The notes under the pieces are model-generated. The model saw only the letters and a list, made by a program, of their open reading frames with translations. It ran no database searches and had not been told where the DNA came from. DNA of 64,000 nucleotides from contig NC_088296.1 in NCBI RefSeq assembly GCF_032854445.1, positions 19,457,485 through 19,521,484 of the forward strand, in the 5' to 3' direction. This DNA comes from Liolophura sinensis. Its lineage: Eukaryota; Mollusca; Polyplacophora; Chitonida; Chitonidae. Position 1 is the first letter of the stretch, and each line of letters opens with the position of its first letter. A program made the position numbers and the translations under genes. Shown piece by piece: positions 1 to 11,609 of the stretch.

Positions 1-293
1 CATAGGAAACGGAATATAAAGGTTTTGGCTATCGGGCACCATAGGAAACTGGGCATGAAGGTTTTGGCAATCGGACACTATAGGAAACTGGATATTAAGG
101 TTTTGGCAATCGGACACCATAGGAAACTGGGCATGAAGGTTTTAGCAATCTGACACCATAGGAATCTGGACATCAAGCTTTTAGCAATCAGACATCTTAG
201 GAAACTGGATATTAAGGCTTTGGCAATCGGACACCATAGGAAAATGGGCATCAAGGTTTTAGCAATCAGACACTATAGGAAACTAGATATTTT
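1..293. repeat. 39-bp tandem repeat
   Basis: About 7.5 copies of a 39-bp unit built on 'cataggaaactgg...ggttttggcaatcggacac', with starts near 1, 40 and 79. The left edge is cut by the window. It abuts the 62-bp satellite directly with no unique DNA between them. No coding potential is visible. Confidence 0.9.
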
Positions 294-3200
294 ATAACCA
301 AATGATGACCAGTGCACAGATAGAAACTTTCACCGTTTACATGCAAGGATATTTCATAACCAAATGATGATCGGCGCACAGATAGAAACTTTCCCCGCTT
401 ACATACAAGGATATTTTATAACCAAATGATAATCGGCGCACAGATAGAAACTTCCCCCGACTACATACAAGGATATTTTATGCCCAAATGATGAACAGCG
501 CACGGATAGAAACTTTCCCGGCTTACATATAAGAATATTTTATAACCAAATGATGATCGGCGCACAGATAGAAACTTTCCCGGCTTACATATAAGGATAT
601 TTTATAACCAAATGATGAACAGCGCACAGATAGAAACTTCCCTCGCTTACATGTAAGGATATTTTATGCCCAAATGATAAACAGCGCACAGATAGAAACT
701 TTCCCCGACTACATACAAGGCTATTGTATGCCCAAATGATGAACAGTGCACAGATAGCAACTTTCCCCGCTTACATACAAGGATATTTTTTAACCCAAAT
801 GATGAACAGCACACAGATAGAAACTTTCCCCGCTTACATACAAGGATATTTTATAACCAAATGATGAACAGCACACAGATAGAAACTTTCCCCGCTTACA
901 TACAAGGATATTTTATAACCAAATGATGATCGGCGCACAGATAGAAACTTTCCCGGCTTACATGTAAGGATATTTTATGCCCAAATGATGATCGGCGCAC
1001 AGATAGAAACTTTCCCCGACTACAAACAAGGCTATTGTATGCCCAAATGATGAACAGTGCACGGATAGAAACTTTCCCGGCTTACATAAAAGAATATTTT
1101 ATACCCAAATGATGAACAGCGCACAGAAAGAGACTTTCCCGGCTTACATATAAGGATATTTTATAACCAAATGATGAACAGCGCACAGATAGAAACTTTC
1201 CCGGCTACATATAAGGATATTTTATAACCAAATGATGAACAGTGCACAGATAGAAACTTTCCCCGCTTACATACAAGGATTTTTATAACCAAATGATGAT
1301 CGGCGCACAGATAGAAACTTCCCCGACTACATACAAGGCTAATGTATGCCCAAATGATGAACAGCGCACGGAAAGAAACTTTCCCGGCTTACATAAAAGA
1401 ATATTTTATACCCAAATGGTGAACTGCGCACAGAAAGAGACTTCCCCGGCTTACATATAAGGATATTTTATAAGCAAATGATGAACAGCGCACAGATAGA
1501 AACTTTCCCAGCTACATATAAGGATATTTTATACCCAAATGGTGAACAGCGCACAGATAGAAACTTTCCCCGCTTACATATAAGGATATTTTAAAACCAA
1601 ATGATGAACAGCGCACAAATAGAAACTTTCCCGGCTTACAAACATGGATGTTTTATAACCAAATGATGAACAGCGCACAGATAGAAACTTTCCCGGCTTA
1701 CATATAAGGATATTTTATACCCAAATGATGAACAGCGCACAAAAAAAAACTTTCCCCGCTTACACACAAGGATATTTTATGCCCAAATGATGAACAGTGC
1801 ACAGATAGAAACTTTCCCAGCTTACATTTACGGATATTTTATAACCAATGTTGATTCACCCACAGATAGAAACTTTCCCGGCCTACATATAAGGATATTT
1901 TATACCCAAATGATGAACAGTGCACAGACAGAAACTTTCCCGGCTTACATATGAGGATATTTTATACCCAAATGATGAACAGCGCACAGATAGAAACTTT
2001 TCCCGCTTACATATAAGGATGTTTTATACCCAAATGATGAACAGCACACAGATAGAAACTTTCCCGGCTTACATATGAGGATATTTTATACCCAAATGAT
2101 GAACAGCGCACAAATAGAAACTTTCCCCGCTTACATAAAATAATATTTTATAACCAAATGATGAACAGCGCACAGATAGAAACTTTCCCCGCTTACATAT
2201 AAGGATATTTTATAACCAAATGGTGAACTGCGCACAGATAGAAACTTTCCCCGCTTACATACAAGGATATTTTATGCCCAAATGATGAACAGCACACAGA
2301 TAGAAACTTTTACGGCTTACATAGACGGATATTTTATGCCCAAATGATGAATAGCGCACAGATAGAAACTTTTCCGGCTTACATATAAGGATATTTTATA
2401 ACCAAATGATGAACAGCGCACAAATAGAAACTTTTCCTGCTTACATGCGAGGTTATTTTATGCCCAAATGATGAACAGCACACAGATAGAAACTTTCCCC
2501 GCTTACATATAAGGATATTTTTTGCCCAAATGATGAACAGCGCACAGACAGAAACTTTCCCGGCCTACATATAAGGATATTTTATAACCAAATGGTGAAC
2601 TGCGCACAGATAGAAACTTTCCCCGCTTACATATAAGGATATTTTTTGCACAAATGATGAACAGCGCACAGACAGAAACTTTCCCGGCCTACATATAAGG
2701 ATATTTTATACCCAAATGGTGAACTGCGCCACAGATAAAAACTTTCCCGGCTTACATACAAGGATATTTTATAACCAAATGATGAACAGCACACAGATAG
2801 AAACTTTCCCCGCTTACATACAAGGATAATTTATAACCAAATGATGAACAGCACACAGATAGAAACTTTCCCCGCTTACATACAAGGATATTTTATAACC
2901 AAATGATGATCGGCGCACAGATAGAAACTTTCCCGGCTTACATGTAAGGATATTTTATGCCCAAATGATGATCGGCGCACAGATAGAAACTTTCCCCGAC
3001 TACAAACAAGGCTATTGTATGCCCAAATGATGAACAGTGCACGGATAGAAACTTTCCCGGCTTACATAAAAGAATATTTTATACCCAAATGATGAACAGC
3101 GCACAGAAAGAGACTTTCCCGGCTTACATATAAGGATATTTTATAACCAAATTATGAACAGCGCACAGATAGAAACTTTCCCGGCTACATATAAGGATAT

Positions 3201-5345
3201 TTTATAACCAAATGATGAACAGTGCACAGATAGAAACTTTCCCCGCTTACATACAAGGATTTTTATAACCAAATGATGATCGGCGCACAGATAGGAAACT
3301 TCCCCCGACTACATACAAGGCTAATGTATGCCCAAATAATGAACAGCGCACGGAAAGAAACTTTCCCGGCTTACATAAAAGAATATTTTATACCCAAATG
3401 GTGAACTGCGCACAGAAAGAGACTTCCCCGGCTTACATATAAGGATATTTTATAAGCAAATGATGAACAGCGCACAGATAGAAACTTCCCCGCTTACATA
3501 TAAGGATATTTTATACCCAAATGGTGAACAGCGCACAGATAGAAACTTTCCCCGCTTACATATAAGGATATTTTAAAACCAAATGATGAACAGCGCACAA
3601 ATAGAAACTTTCCCGGCTTACCAAACACATGGATGTTTTATAACCAAATGATGAACAGCGCACAGATAGAAACTTTCCCGGCTTACATATAAGGATATTT
3701 TATACCCAAATGATGAACAGCGCACAAAAAAAACTTTCCCCGCTTACACACAAGGATATTTTATGCCCAAATGATGAACAGTGCACAGATAGAAACTTTC
3801 CCAGCTTACATTTACGGATTTTTTATAACCAATGTTGATTCACCCACAGATAGAAACTTCCCGGCCTACATATAGGATATTTTATACCCAAATGATGAAC
3901 AGTGCACAGACAGAAAACTTTCCCGGCTTACATATGAGGATATTTTATACCCAAATGATGAACAGCGCACAGATAGAAACTTTTCCCGCTTACATATAAG
4001 GATGTTTTATACCCAAATGATGAACAGCACACAGATAGAAACTTTCCCCGCTTACATATGAGGATATTTATACCCAAATGATGAACAGCGCACAAATAGA
4101 AACTTTCCCCGCTTACATAAAATAATATTTTATAACCAAATGATGACAGCGCACAGATAGAAACTTTCCCCGCTTACATATAAGGATATTTTATAACCAA
4201 ATGGTGAACTGCGCACAGATAGAAACTTTCCCCGCTTACATATAAGGATATTTTATACCCAAATGATGAACAGCGCACAGATAGAAACTTTCCCCGCTTA
4301 CATACAAGGATATTTTATGCCCAAATGATGAACAGCACACAGATAGAAACTTTCACGGCTTACATAGACGGATATTTTATGCCCAAATGATGAATAGCGC
4401 ACAGATAGAAACTTTTCCGGCTTACATATAAGGATATTTTATAACCAAATGATGAACAGCGCACAAATAGAAACTTTTCCTGCTTACATGCGAGGTTATT
4501 TTATGCCCAAATGATGAACAGCACACAGATAGAAACTTTCACCGCTTACATACAAGGATATTTTTTGCCCAAATGATGAACAGCGCACAGACAGAAACTT
4601 TCCCGGCCTACATACAAGGATATTTTATAACCAAATGGTGAACTGCGCACAGATAGAAACTTTCCCCGCTTACATATAAGGATATTTTTTGCACAAATGA
4701 TGAACAGCGCACAGACAGAAACTTTCCCGGCCTACATATAAGGATATTTTATACCCAAATGGTGAACTGCGCACAGATAGAAACTTTCCCGGCTTACATA
4801 TAAGGATATTTGATACCCAAATGATGAACAGCGCACAGACAGAAACTTTCCCGGCTTACATATAAGGATATTTTATACCCAAATGATGAACAGCGCACAG
4901 AAAGAAACTTTCCCCGCTTACATACAAGGATATTTTATAGCGAAATGATGAACAGCGCACAGATAGAAACTTTCCTCGCTTACATATAAGGATATTTTAT
5001 ACCCAAATGATGAACAGCGCACAGATAGAAACTTTCCCCGCTTACATACAAGGATATTTTATTCCCAAATGATGAACAGTGCACAGATAGAAACTTTCCC
5101 CGCTTACAAATGAGGATATTTTATACCCAAATGATGATCGGCGCACAGATAGAAACTTTCTCCGCTCACACAAAAGGATGTTTTATACCCAAATGATGAA
5201 CAGTGCACAGATAGGAAATTTCCCGGTCTACATATAAGGATATTTTATACTCAGATGATGAACAGCGTACAGATTAGAAACTTTTGCCGCTTATATATAA
5301 GGATATTTTATACCCAAATGATGAACAGCGCACAGATAGAAACTT
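294..5345. repeat. 62-bp satellite array with higher-order duplication
   Basis: About 81 head-to-tail copies of a 62-bp unit with core 'ccaaatgatgaacagcgcac', 'agatagaaactttcccc' and 'gcttacatataaggatatt'. Starts at 301, 363 and 425 fix the period. Copies differ by a few substitutions and 1-bp indels, for example atgaacag/atgatcgg and gcttac/gactac. Lines 901-1020 and 2881-3000 are identical, an offset of 1980 bp (about 32 units). After one extra unit the offset becomes about 2043, so two ~2-kb blocks (about 780-2760 and 2760-4800) are duplicates. No long ORF crosses it. Confidence 0.95.
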
Positions 5346-5382
5346 TTATGAGTTTGATCCGGCTTGTTACTCTACTTATCTG

Positions 5383-5398
5383 CCCCTTTCGAAAGGGG
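5383..5398. repeat. 16-bp perfect palindrome at satellite edge
   Basis: 'cccctttcgaaagggg' is its own reverse complement. It lies about 40 bp beyond the last satellite unit, at the start of the unique flank. It could be a hairpin or a dimeric protein site; no function is shown. Confidence 0.7.
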
Positions 5399-5399
5399 A

Positions 5400-7110
5400 C
5401 ATGTAAAGGATCTCGAAAATGAGATTATAGTTTTAAGTGAAATGAGGAAATGCATAACAAATATATGAATAAAAATTTTGTTTATGTATCACTACACAAC
5501 ATATGTACCCACACCTAATGACTCCTCGTCGTTATATGACTTGTTAAGTACGACGTCATACCCAAAGCGTACATTTGTTTGTGTATCTCATAATAACCCT
5601 TTGCATATTTGTCACTAAGGGTAATAAAATTCCGGAAATGACGTCATCGCTAAGCTTTCTGGGAACGCGAGGTCAGGTTACATGCATATCGCCCATCATT
5701 CGAGCTCTCCCACCAACAAAGTCGTTTTGACAATTAGGCCTACCACCGCTGACATCACCACTGCAGACTACTTAATTTCTGGACTGATTGCTGGTACCTT
5801 ACTAAAAAAAACTGTTGTTGAAGAAAGAAATAGAACTCATTTGCGTTTGTTTTTCGCCTACATAGACTGCGTACATGTACATAAGAGATTTGACTTTGGA
5901 AGAAAAGATTACAAATAACCTAACCTGAAAGGTTAAGGGTAGAAACAAACCTAAGCGGCCAGAGAAATTTTTGTCTGACCTGCTTAGTAATAATAAATCA
6001 TCTTTTAATGACTGAACATTTACGAGGACGTGGTACGTGCCATGTTAGAGCAACCGGAAACACGATGTCACCTCACTCTTACATCACGCATATATGCTTA
6101 AAAGGCAAATCTGGGTTCGGGTGACGAAAGCGGAAACAGCTGCATTCTCGGGTTACAGATATAACCCACACCTGATTGATCAAAACTGATAACATAACGG
6201 CGCTTTTCGATTGTCTCAATAAGTGTGATTTTGCTTATTTTGAACTCAAATATCTTGATTGTGCAACGTCACAAAATTAAAAAGTCACGCTTGTTAAACT
6301 GTTCGTGGGATACTGCGTGTGGGATCAATATATACATTTGATGTCATGTTGTCTAACAAAGCATAACTTCGTTCAGTTGTGAGCTATTTCCCGTTTTACA
6401 CTGTTCCTGGGCAAAGAGACCTCAATGGCCTTGGCCTCACCATAAGCGACAAGCCACTGAATGACGGATGAGATCACAGACTCAAACCCAGCTCTTGACA
6501 GTTCAACCTTGACTTTATGCCAATATGTTTTATTTCTTTTGTTTGTTTGTTTTTGCTTTCGTGATTATTTTTTGGTTTTGCTACATATGTGCAGACTACC
6601 GTTGATTATCAGGGCAGTGTATAATTTTCTCAAAATACATCACAATGTTGATTACCGTCAGCACAAGACATGCATAGCATAACATACACTCATTCAGTTT
6701 TAACAGGTAAATTATACATTCAAGGTCACGGAAACAAACATGCGCCAAGTGCCTAAAAACTGGAAAAGTAGTTAAACCGAATCTAGCATTTATACAAAAG
6801 GTTAATGTAACTCAAACTACCAGTACATATCTTGTTAGCGAAACAGTTTGCAACATTCTGTTTAACAGTATAACTGTGCCACATGACACTCTTCACCTGG
6901 TTAACGGATTTTTCAATATTTATTTGACTGGAAAAGTAAACGTTTATAAAAAAAAAAAACGGCAGGTAATTTTCATGAACAATATTAAGTCGTTATTTTG
7001 TGAAGACAATTTTCAACTATGTAACATAAACATCAGCGCATAAACAGCCTGTGATTGCCCCGAAATTTGCCATAATATTCAACCGCAGGAAATAGAATAA
7101 TTCTTGAAAT
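5400..7110. other. Intergenic DNA with a diverged duplicate
   Basis: AT-rich unique-looking sequence. The piece at about 5560-5790 is a diverged copy of about 12840-13030; both carry 'tgacgtcat', 'ttctggga', 'gttgttttgac'-like and 'ctacttaattt' blocks in the same order. The 78-residue ORF at 5682-5918 overlaps this repeat and resembles no known protein. Nothing else was recognised. Confidence 0.5.
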
Positions 7111-7117
7111 TGCTTAC

Positions 7118-7222
7118 CGGGTCGACACTCGCAGATGTCACAGCTGTTCTCGTCTCGTACAAATCCGGTAGGGCAATACATCCGACATTGCGGCGGGCAA
7201 GCATCGGGATCTTGCTTAGGCT
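7118..7222 (-). CDS. Orphan antistasin-like exon
   Basis: A minus-strand internal exon of 105 nt between an acceptor (tgttacag) and a donor (G|GTAAGC), in phase 1 at both ends. It encodes one antistasin-type unit: six cysteines spaced C-x3-C-x3-C-x10-C-x2-C-x-C, with PPQ, RMY and TGFVRDEN between them. Length and phase are identical to the exon at 23924-24028, and the protein is clearly paralogous. Antistasin domains occur in secreted serine-protease inhibitors. No matching first or last exon was found on this strand, so it is either part of a gene with unrecognised exons or a relic whose reading frame is still open. Confidence 0.75.
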
Positions 7223-7439
7223 CTGTAACATGAAGTGAATACATTATTGTCCCCGTTTATAATAAATGAACCATGTAGGCCAATCATCGACTGCACAACC
7301 AGCGATCTAAGGGCTTATATAAAAGACTATGTTATAGAACTGAAGAGAAATGCATCATAACTACATACAAAGGAAACGATCTCCAATTGAATATAGATGT
7401 GAAACTTTCCCGCTTGAAGGGGACCCAGCGTTTAAGACT

Positions 7440-7870
7440 ATGTTGTTCCTTGCGGCGCAGCGAAGGAAGGAAAACGTTTCTTATAGTTATATGTTAAAGA
7501 AAATGTTTCCCAATCATGTACAGCGAAAAGTGTGGAGCGGTCTCTACATGGTTCCATATAAAGGAAATGTTCCCCAGTCATGTACAGCGAAAAGTGTGAA
7601 GCGGTCTCTGCATGGTTCCATATAAAGGAAATGTTCCCCAATCATGTACAGCAAAACGTGTGAAGCGGTCTCTGCATGGTTGCATATAAGGGAAATGTTC
7701 CCCAATCATGTACAGCGAAAAGTGTGAAGCGGTCTCTACATGGTTCCATATAAAGGAAATGTTTCCCAGTCATGTGCAGCAAAACGTGTGAAGCTGTCTC
7801 TGGATGGTTGCATATAAAGGGAAATATTCCCCAATCATGTACAGTGAAACGAGAGTAAGCTCCCTTTTGT
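7440..7870. repeat. 64-bp tandem repeat
   Basis: Six or so copies of a 64-bp unit with 'aaggaaatgttcccc', 'aatcatgtacagcg' and 'gtgtgaagcggtctct'; 'ccaatca' recurs at 7510, 7574 and 7638. Decayed related units ('ggttacatacagaggag', 'gtttacatataaaggaaat') continue to about 8340. Order and wording resemble the 62-bp satellite at 294-5345, so it may be an old outlying branch of that family. The 91- and 67-residue ORFs here are products of the repeat. Confidence 0.8.
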
Positions 7871-8363
7871 ACAACGCTAGTAGAGAAGCATTCCCTGGTT
7901 ACATTTAAAAAAATCTTTCACATAAATTCCTGTGTATAACGCTAGTAAAGAAGCATTCCCTCGTTATATATAAAGGAAATTTCCTTATAAATTCATGTTC
8001 TGCACTAATGGGTAACAAATATAGGAAAATTTCTACAGTAGTCATCGAGCAGCGATAGGAAAGTATAGCAATAGGAGAGAACAGCTCCTTGGTAACAACA
8101 TTAATTCGTGTAGGGTTTCAATAGAGAGGCATTCAGCCTATACATTTAAACAAAATTTTTGATAACAAATTCTGTACTCGGATCCACTAGTGGGTTTCAA
8201 ATATAGGAAATTTACCGTATTAATTCATGGACACTGTACGGATAGAAGTACTCCATGGTTACATACAGAGGAGTTTTTGAAAACAATCTATCTGCAGCGA
8301 AATGGTAAAAGTGCTCCGTGTTTACATATAAAGGAAATATCCTTCTCTTCCTTATAATTAGTA

Positions 8364-8500
8364 TGAGTGGGAAGGTCTGCCAGCAGCCTGTGAATGGTCG
8401 TGGGTTTCCCCCGCATCCCTGCCCAGTTACCTCCGACCAGTAATGCTGGCTGCTGTCCTATAAGTAAAACACAAATCAGATAAATAAACAAAATAAAATT
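8364..8500 (+). mobile_element. SINE-A fragment (3' part)
   Basis: Matches the body of the tRNA-derived SINE seen whole at 11159-11424: 'gtgggaaggtctgcc', 'ggtcgtgggtttccccc' and 'taatgctggctgctg', then an ataaataaac tail. It lacks the tRNA-like head. Confidence 0.75.
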
Positions 8501-8519
8501 ACCCGGTGGAGAGCTTCAT

Positions 8520-8650
8520 AATTAACACGTTTCCTTGCCCTAACTTCGCAATGCTGGGTGCCGAGCAAGTCAACAGCATGTACCATTTTTAAAGTCTTTG
8601 GCATGACCCGACCAGGGTTTGATCCCGGGTCTTCCGACTTCGGAAACATT
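8520..8650 (-). mobile_element. SINE-C-like fragment
   Basis: Contains 'aaagtctttggcatgacccg' and 'gggtttgatcccgg', which match parts of the elements at 17640-17900 and 37095-37320. The 'gggtttgatcccg' piece looks like a tRNA B box read in reverse. Truncated. Confidence 0.5.
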
Positions 8651-9560
8651 ATTAAGTACGAGTGAAAAACTCAAGCATTTATTTACATACATGTGTATAT
8701 ATGGTGACCACAGGCCTCTGCTCGTTCAGCCGGAGTCGATCGTTCGGTAAGGAATGAGGTAACAGGGTCGAATCCAGCCAGCGGTAATTTGGCTTTAGAC
8801 TTAAGGTAACATATTTTTATTGCACCTGAGAGTGGTATACTTAACCTAAACGTTTAATTTATTTTTATATAGTGTCAAAAAAGAATTAAAATAAAAACAA
8901 GCTAAATGTAATTACAGTTTGTTCATTGAACCCGCCGCTGCTTTGTTAATTGACATTAGTTGTCCCACAGATCCAGATAAGCTTTCTAATAGCATACGTT
9001 ATTCAAGTCTCAATTTCCGTACTTTTAAAATTGATATTGTATGTTCCGCAAATAAATTGATATCAATAAATAATGAAATTCAAGGCGCCTATCCCAGCAT
9101 CGAACATATAGAACAACCGGACCCGTCAAAGGGCTGAGTTTGCACAAGAATTGTATTAACCTTGTATTAACCAAATTAATTAACAGATCATCCCACTTGT
9201 CTCACTACAACCCGTTAACAATAGATAACTGTAACTGTAGATAGACGTATCTATGAAATATTGCCCGTCCTGGTATAGGTAGTGTAACACCTGCACTTTT
9301 GTATGTAGATACCGCATACTTTATTGCTCACATACATTGTATTTTGGCCTGAAGTGCACAGTTTTATTAGTTAATTACCACGTGACGGAACATTTATATA
9401 AGATAACAGGCTGAATAAATGGGGAACCGTTCTCACCAAGTGAAACGCTAAACAAAACATAAATAAATAAACAAATAAATAAAATTACGAGTAATTTTTC
9501 AAATAAGCTTTTATAGTTTGTATAATTTATAGACTTTCGCTTTTTATGTTAACATTGTTG
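8650..9560. other. AT-rich intergenic DNA
   Basis: No gene recognised. About 9355-9440 ('gttttattagtta', 'gataacaggctgaat') is repeated in diverged form at about 12748-12810. A TATA-like 'tttatataag' lies near 9395, but no coding exon follows. Confidence 0.4.
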
Positions 9561-9669
9561 TATCACGGACGTGGGAAAAAAATTATACAATATTAATTAC
9601 ACACCAGTTTTCATCACTGCAAGTTGATAGAGAATACTCATCACTAAAGTGCATGTATTGCAAATGATC

Positions 9670-10219
9670 AGAATTTGTGAGGGGGACTCTTCTGTGTCGT
9701 GGTGAACAGCAGTTGCCGCAGACCTTGTGAGGAGGCTCTTCTGCGTCGTGGTGAACAGCAGTTGCCGCAGACCTTGTGAGGAGGCTCTTCTGTGTCGTGG
9801 TGAACAGCATTTGCCGCAGACCTTGTGAGGGCGCTCTTCTGTGTCGTGGCGAGTAGCAGTTGCCGCAGACCTTGTGAGGGGGCTCTTCTGTGTCGTGGTG
9901 GACAGCAGTTGCCGCAGACCTTGTGAGGGCGCTCTTCTGTGTCGTGGCGAGTAGCAGTTGCCGCAGACCTTGTGAGGGGGCTCTTCTGTGTCGTGGTGAA
10001 CAGCAGTTGCCGCAGACCTTGTGAGGGCGCTCTTCTGTGTCGTGGTGAACAGCAGTTGCCGCAGATCTAGTGAGGAGGTTCTTCTGTGTCGTGGTGAACA
10101 GCAGTTGCCGCAGACCTTGTGAGGGGGCTCTTCTGTGTCGTGTCGAGTAGCAGTTGCCGCAGACCTTGTGAGGGCGCTCTTCTGTGTCGTGGCGAACAGC
10201 ATTTGCCGCAGACCTTGTT
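9670..10219. repeat. 49-bp minisatellite
   Basis: About 11 copies of a 49-bp unit ('gaccttgtgagggggctctt', 'ctgtgtcgtggtgaacagca', 'gttgccgca'). The unit starts recur at 9721, 9770 and 9819. Because 49 is 1 modulo 3, a minus-strand frame stays open across all three phases, giving a 201-residue repetitive ORF that I regard as an artefact. One diverged single copy of the unit is present at about 14957-15012, again just before a relic first exon. The array ends at the ATG of the relic exon at 10220. Confidence 0.92.
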
Positions 10220-10276
10220 ATGTCGAATTTGTCACTGACTCCCGCTATGCTAATCGCTGTAACAGCGGATAAATAA
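10220..10276 (+). pseudogene. Relic first exon of antistasin-like gene
   Basis: ATG at 10220 opens MSNLSLTPAMLIAVTA, which aligns codon for codon with the signal-peptide exon of the intact gene at 21425 (MLKLWLAFAVLIALGM) and with the relic at 15019. Where the intact exon has its G|GTAGG donor, this copy has ggataaat, so splicing is lost and the frame stops at TAA 10274-10276. Its upstream flank has been replaced or expanded by the 49-bp minisatellite. Confidence 0.6.
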
Positions 10277-10315
10277 TACCAATCGTTTGTTTGTAACTGA
10301 CATGAAGTATTTGAT

Positions 10316-10440
10316 TGATTTATTTATTTGATTGGTGTTTTTACACCTTAGGTAAAAATATTTTCACCTACACGACTGCGGCCAGAAAAACACGACCATA
10401 AGCAGGTTGTTGCCAGACATTCTCACTTACGACCGAGTGA
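10316..10440 (-). mobile_element. SINE-A fragment
   Basis: Reverse-oriented 3' part: 'tttatttgattggtgttttt', 'cacgactgcggccag' and 'cattctcacttacg'. It abuts the SINE-B copy starting at 10441. Confidence 0.7.
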
Positions 10441-10793
10441 GAGTGAGTGAGTGCTTGGGGTTTAACGTCGTACTCAACAATTTTTCAGTCAAATGACGAC
10501 GAAGGAATCCTTAGGGTGCATGTACGTGTAATGTGCCTCCTTGTTGCAGGACGGATTTCCAACGCTCTTTTATTTAGTGCTGCTTCACTGAGACGACTTA
10601 CCGAAGGGAAGTAAGCCATTATACTGATACGGGTCAGCCAGTCGTTGCGCTATCCCCTTCATGCTGAACGCCAAGCGAGGAAGTTACAACTTCCTCTTTT
10701 AAAGTCTTAGGTGTGACTATATCAAGGATTGATCCTGGATCTACCAGTCCCGAAGTGGACGCTCTACCAACTGTGCTATCCGGGCCGGTACGA
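10441..10793 (-). mobile_element. SINE-B (tRNA-derived)
   Basis: Read on the minus strand, it begins with a tRNA-like head (ccggcccggatagcacagtt ggtagagcg...) and ends with 'ttaaaccccaagcactcact'. The same element is at 22582-22943, 32505-32855, 41095-41438 and 56735-57110. The head looks like a lysine- or proline-like tRNA A box plus a B-box-like 'ggatcaatcc', which is an internal Pol III promoter in this SINE class. The ORF at 10634-10840 is a by-product. Confidence 0.85.
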
Positions 10794-10889
10794 CCGCAAA
10801 GAAAGCCAGCAAGAGGTAGACTTGGATTTAATGTAAACATTGATTAATACAATATGGAAATTCTCATAGTTTACTAGAGGCCACTAGAA

Positions 10890-11590
10890 TGAAGTCGCAT
10901 GAAAAATATTGAATAATGTCTGGTAAAAAAGTTTGATTTAATTTTTTTATAATATTTTTTGACCTATTAAATTACATTAACACAATTGAATTCTACTATA
11001 GACTTTTCTGACCCTACTGGGACCAGTGATGTCTCTACAGCTTTTTGCAGCTTGACACACATAGCTTGATATATTTCATCATTTAAAGTGCACCTTCATT
11101 TAGAGCTGTGAATGCATTCAACAAATGGACCTTGAAATGAATTATTCTATGTCAAAAGAGGGGCCTCCGTGGCTTAGTCGGTTAGCGCGCTAGCGCAGCG
11201 TAATGACCCAGGAGCCTCTCACCAATGCGGTCGCTGTGAGTTCAAGTCCAGCTCATGCTGGCTTCCTCTCCGGCCGTAAGTGGGAAGGTGTGTCAGCAAC
11301 GTGCGGATGGTCGTGGGTTTCCCCGGGGCTCTACCCGATTTTCACCCACCATAATGCTGGCCGCCGTCGTATAAGTGAAATATTCTTGAGTACGGCGTAA
11401 AACACCAATCAAAAAAAAAAAAAATCTATGTCAAAAGTATTGCTGTGACTCCTCTGATACCCTCTTGGTCCCAAACGGACCACCATAGAATCCTATTTTT
11501 AAATGCATTTAAGTCGGTTAGAACAATTCTAAAAAAATAAGTCAAATTTTTTTCCTGAACAGTGTTTAATGGTATTTCCTTTGCCTCTAC
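10890..11590 (+). repeat. Interspersed repeat X (interrupted by a SINE)
   Basis: Shares ordered blocks with 15300-15670, 30800-31220 and 38030-38270: 'gggaccagtgatgtc', 'ctttttgc...cttgacacacata', 'aaatggaccttgaaa', 'gaccaccatagaatccta' and 'acagtgtttaatgg'. The copy is split by the SINE-A at 11159-11424. No protein is encoded in a shared frame, so it appears to be a non-autonomous element of about 430 bp. Confidence 0.7.
11159..11424 (+). mobile_element. SINE-A, full length with target-site duplication
   Basis: tRNA-like head 'ggcctccgtggcttagtcgg', a conserved body ('ctcatgctggcttcctctcc', 'ggatggtcgtgggtttcccc', 'ataatgctggccgccgtcgt'), a 3' end 'gaaatattcttgagtacggc' then 'caccaatca', and a poly(A) tail. 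It is flanked by a perfect 13-bp duplication, tctatgtcaaaag, at 11146-11158 and 11425-11437. This is the reference copy for the family in this window. Confidence 0.93.
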
Positions 11591-11609
11591 CAAGCCCCTT
11601 GACACAAAG

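Noticed and set aside
294-5345. Possible CRISPR-like array (regular repeats)
   Set aside because: The whole 62-bp unit is repeated with no unique spacers, and the context is a eukaryotic genome. It is a satellite.
11159-11240. tRNA gene candidate at the SINE-A head
   Set aside because: The tRNA-like head has no complete cloverleaf and continues into the SINE body. The same head recurs with target duplications elsewhere.
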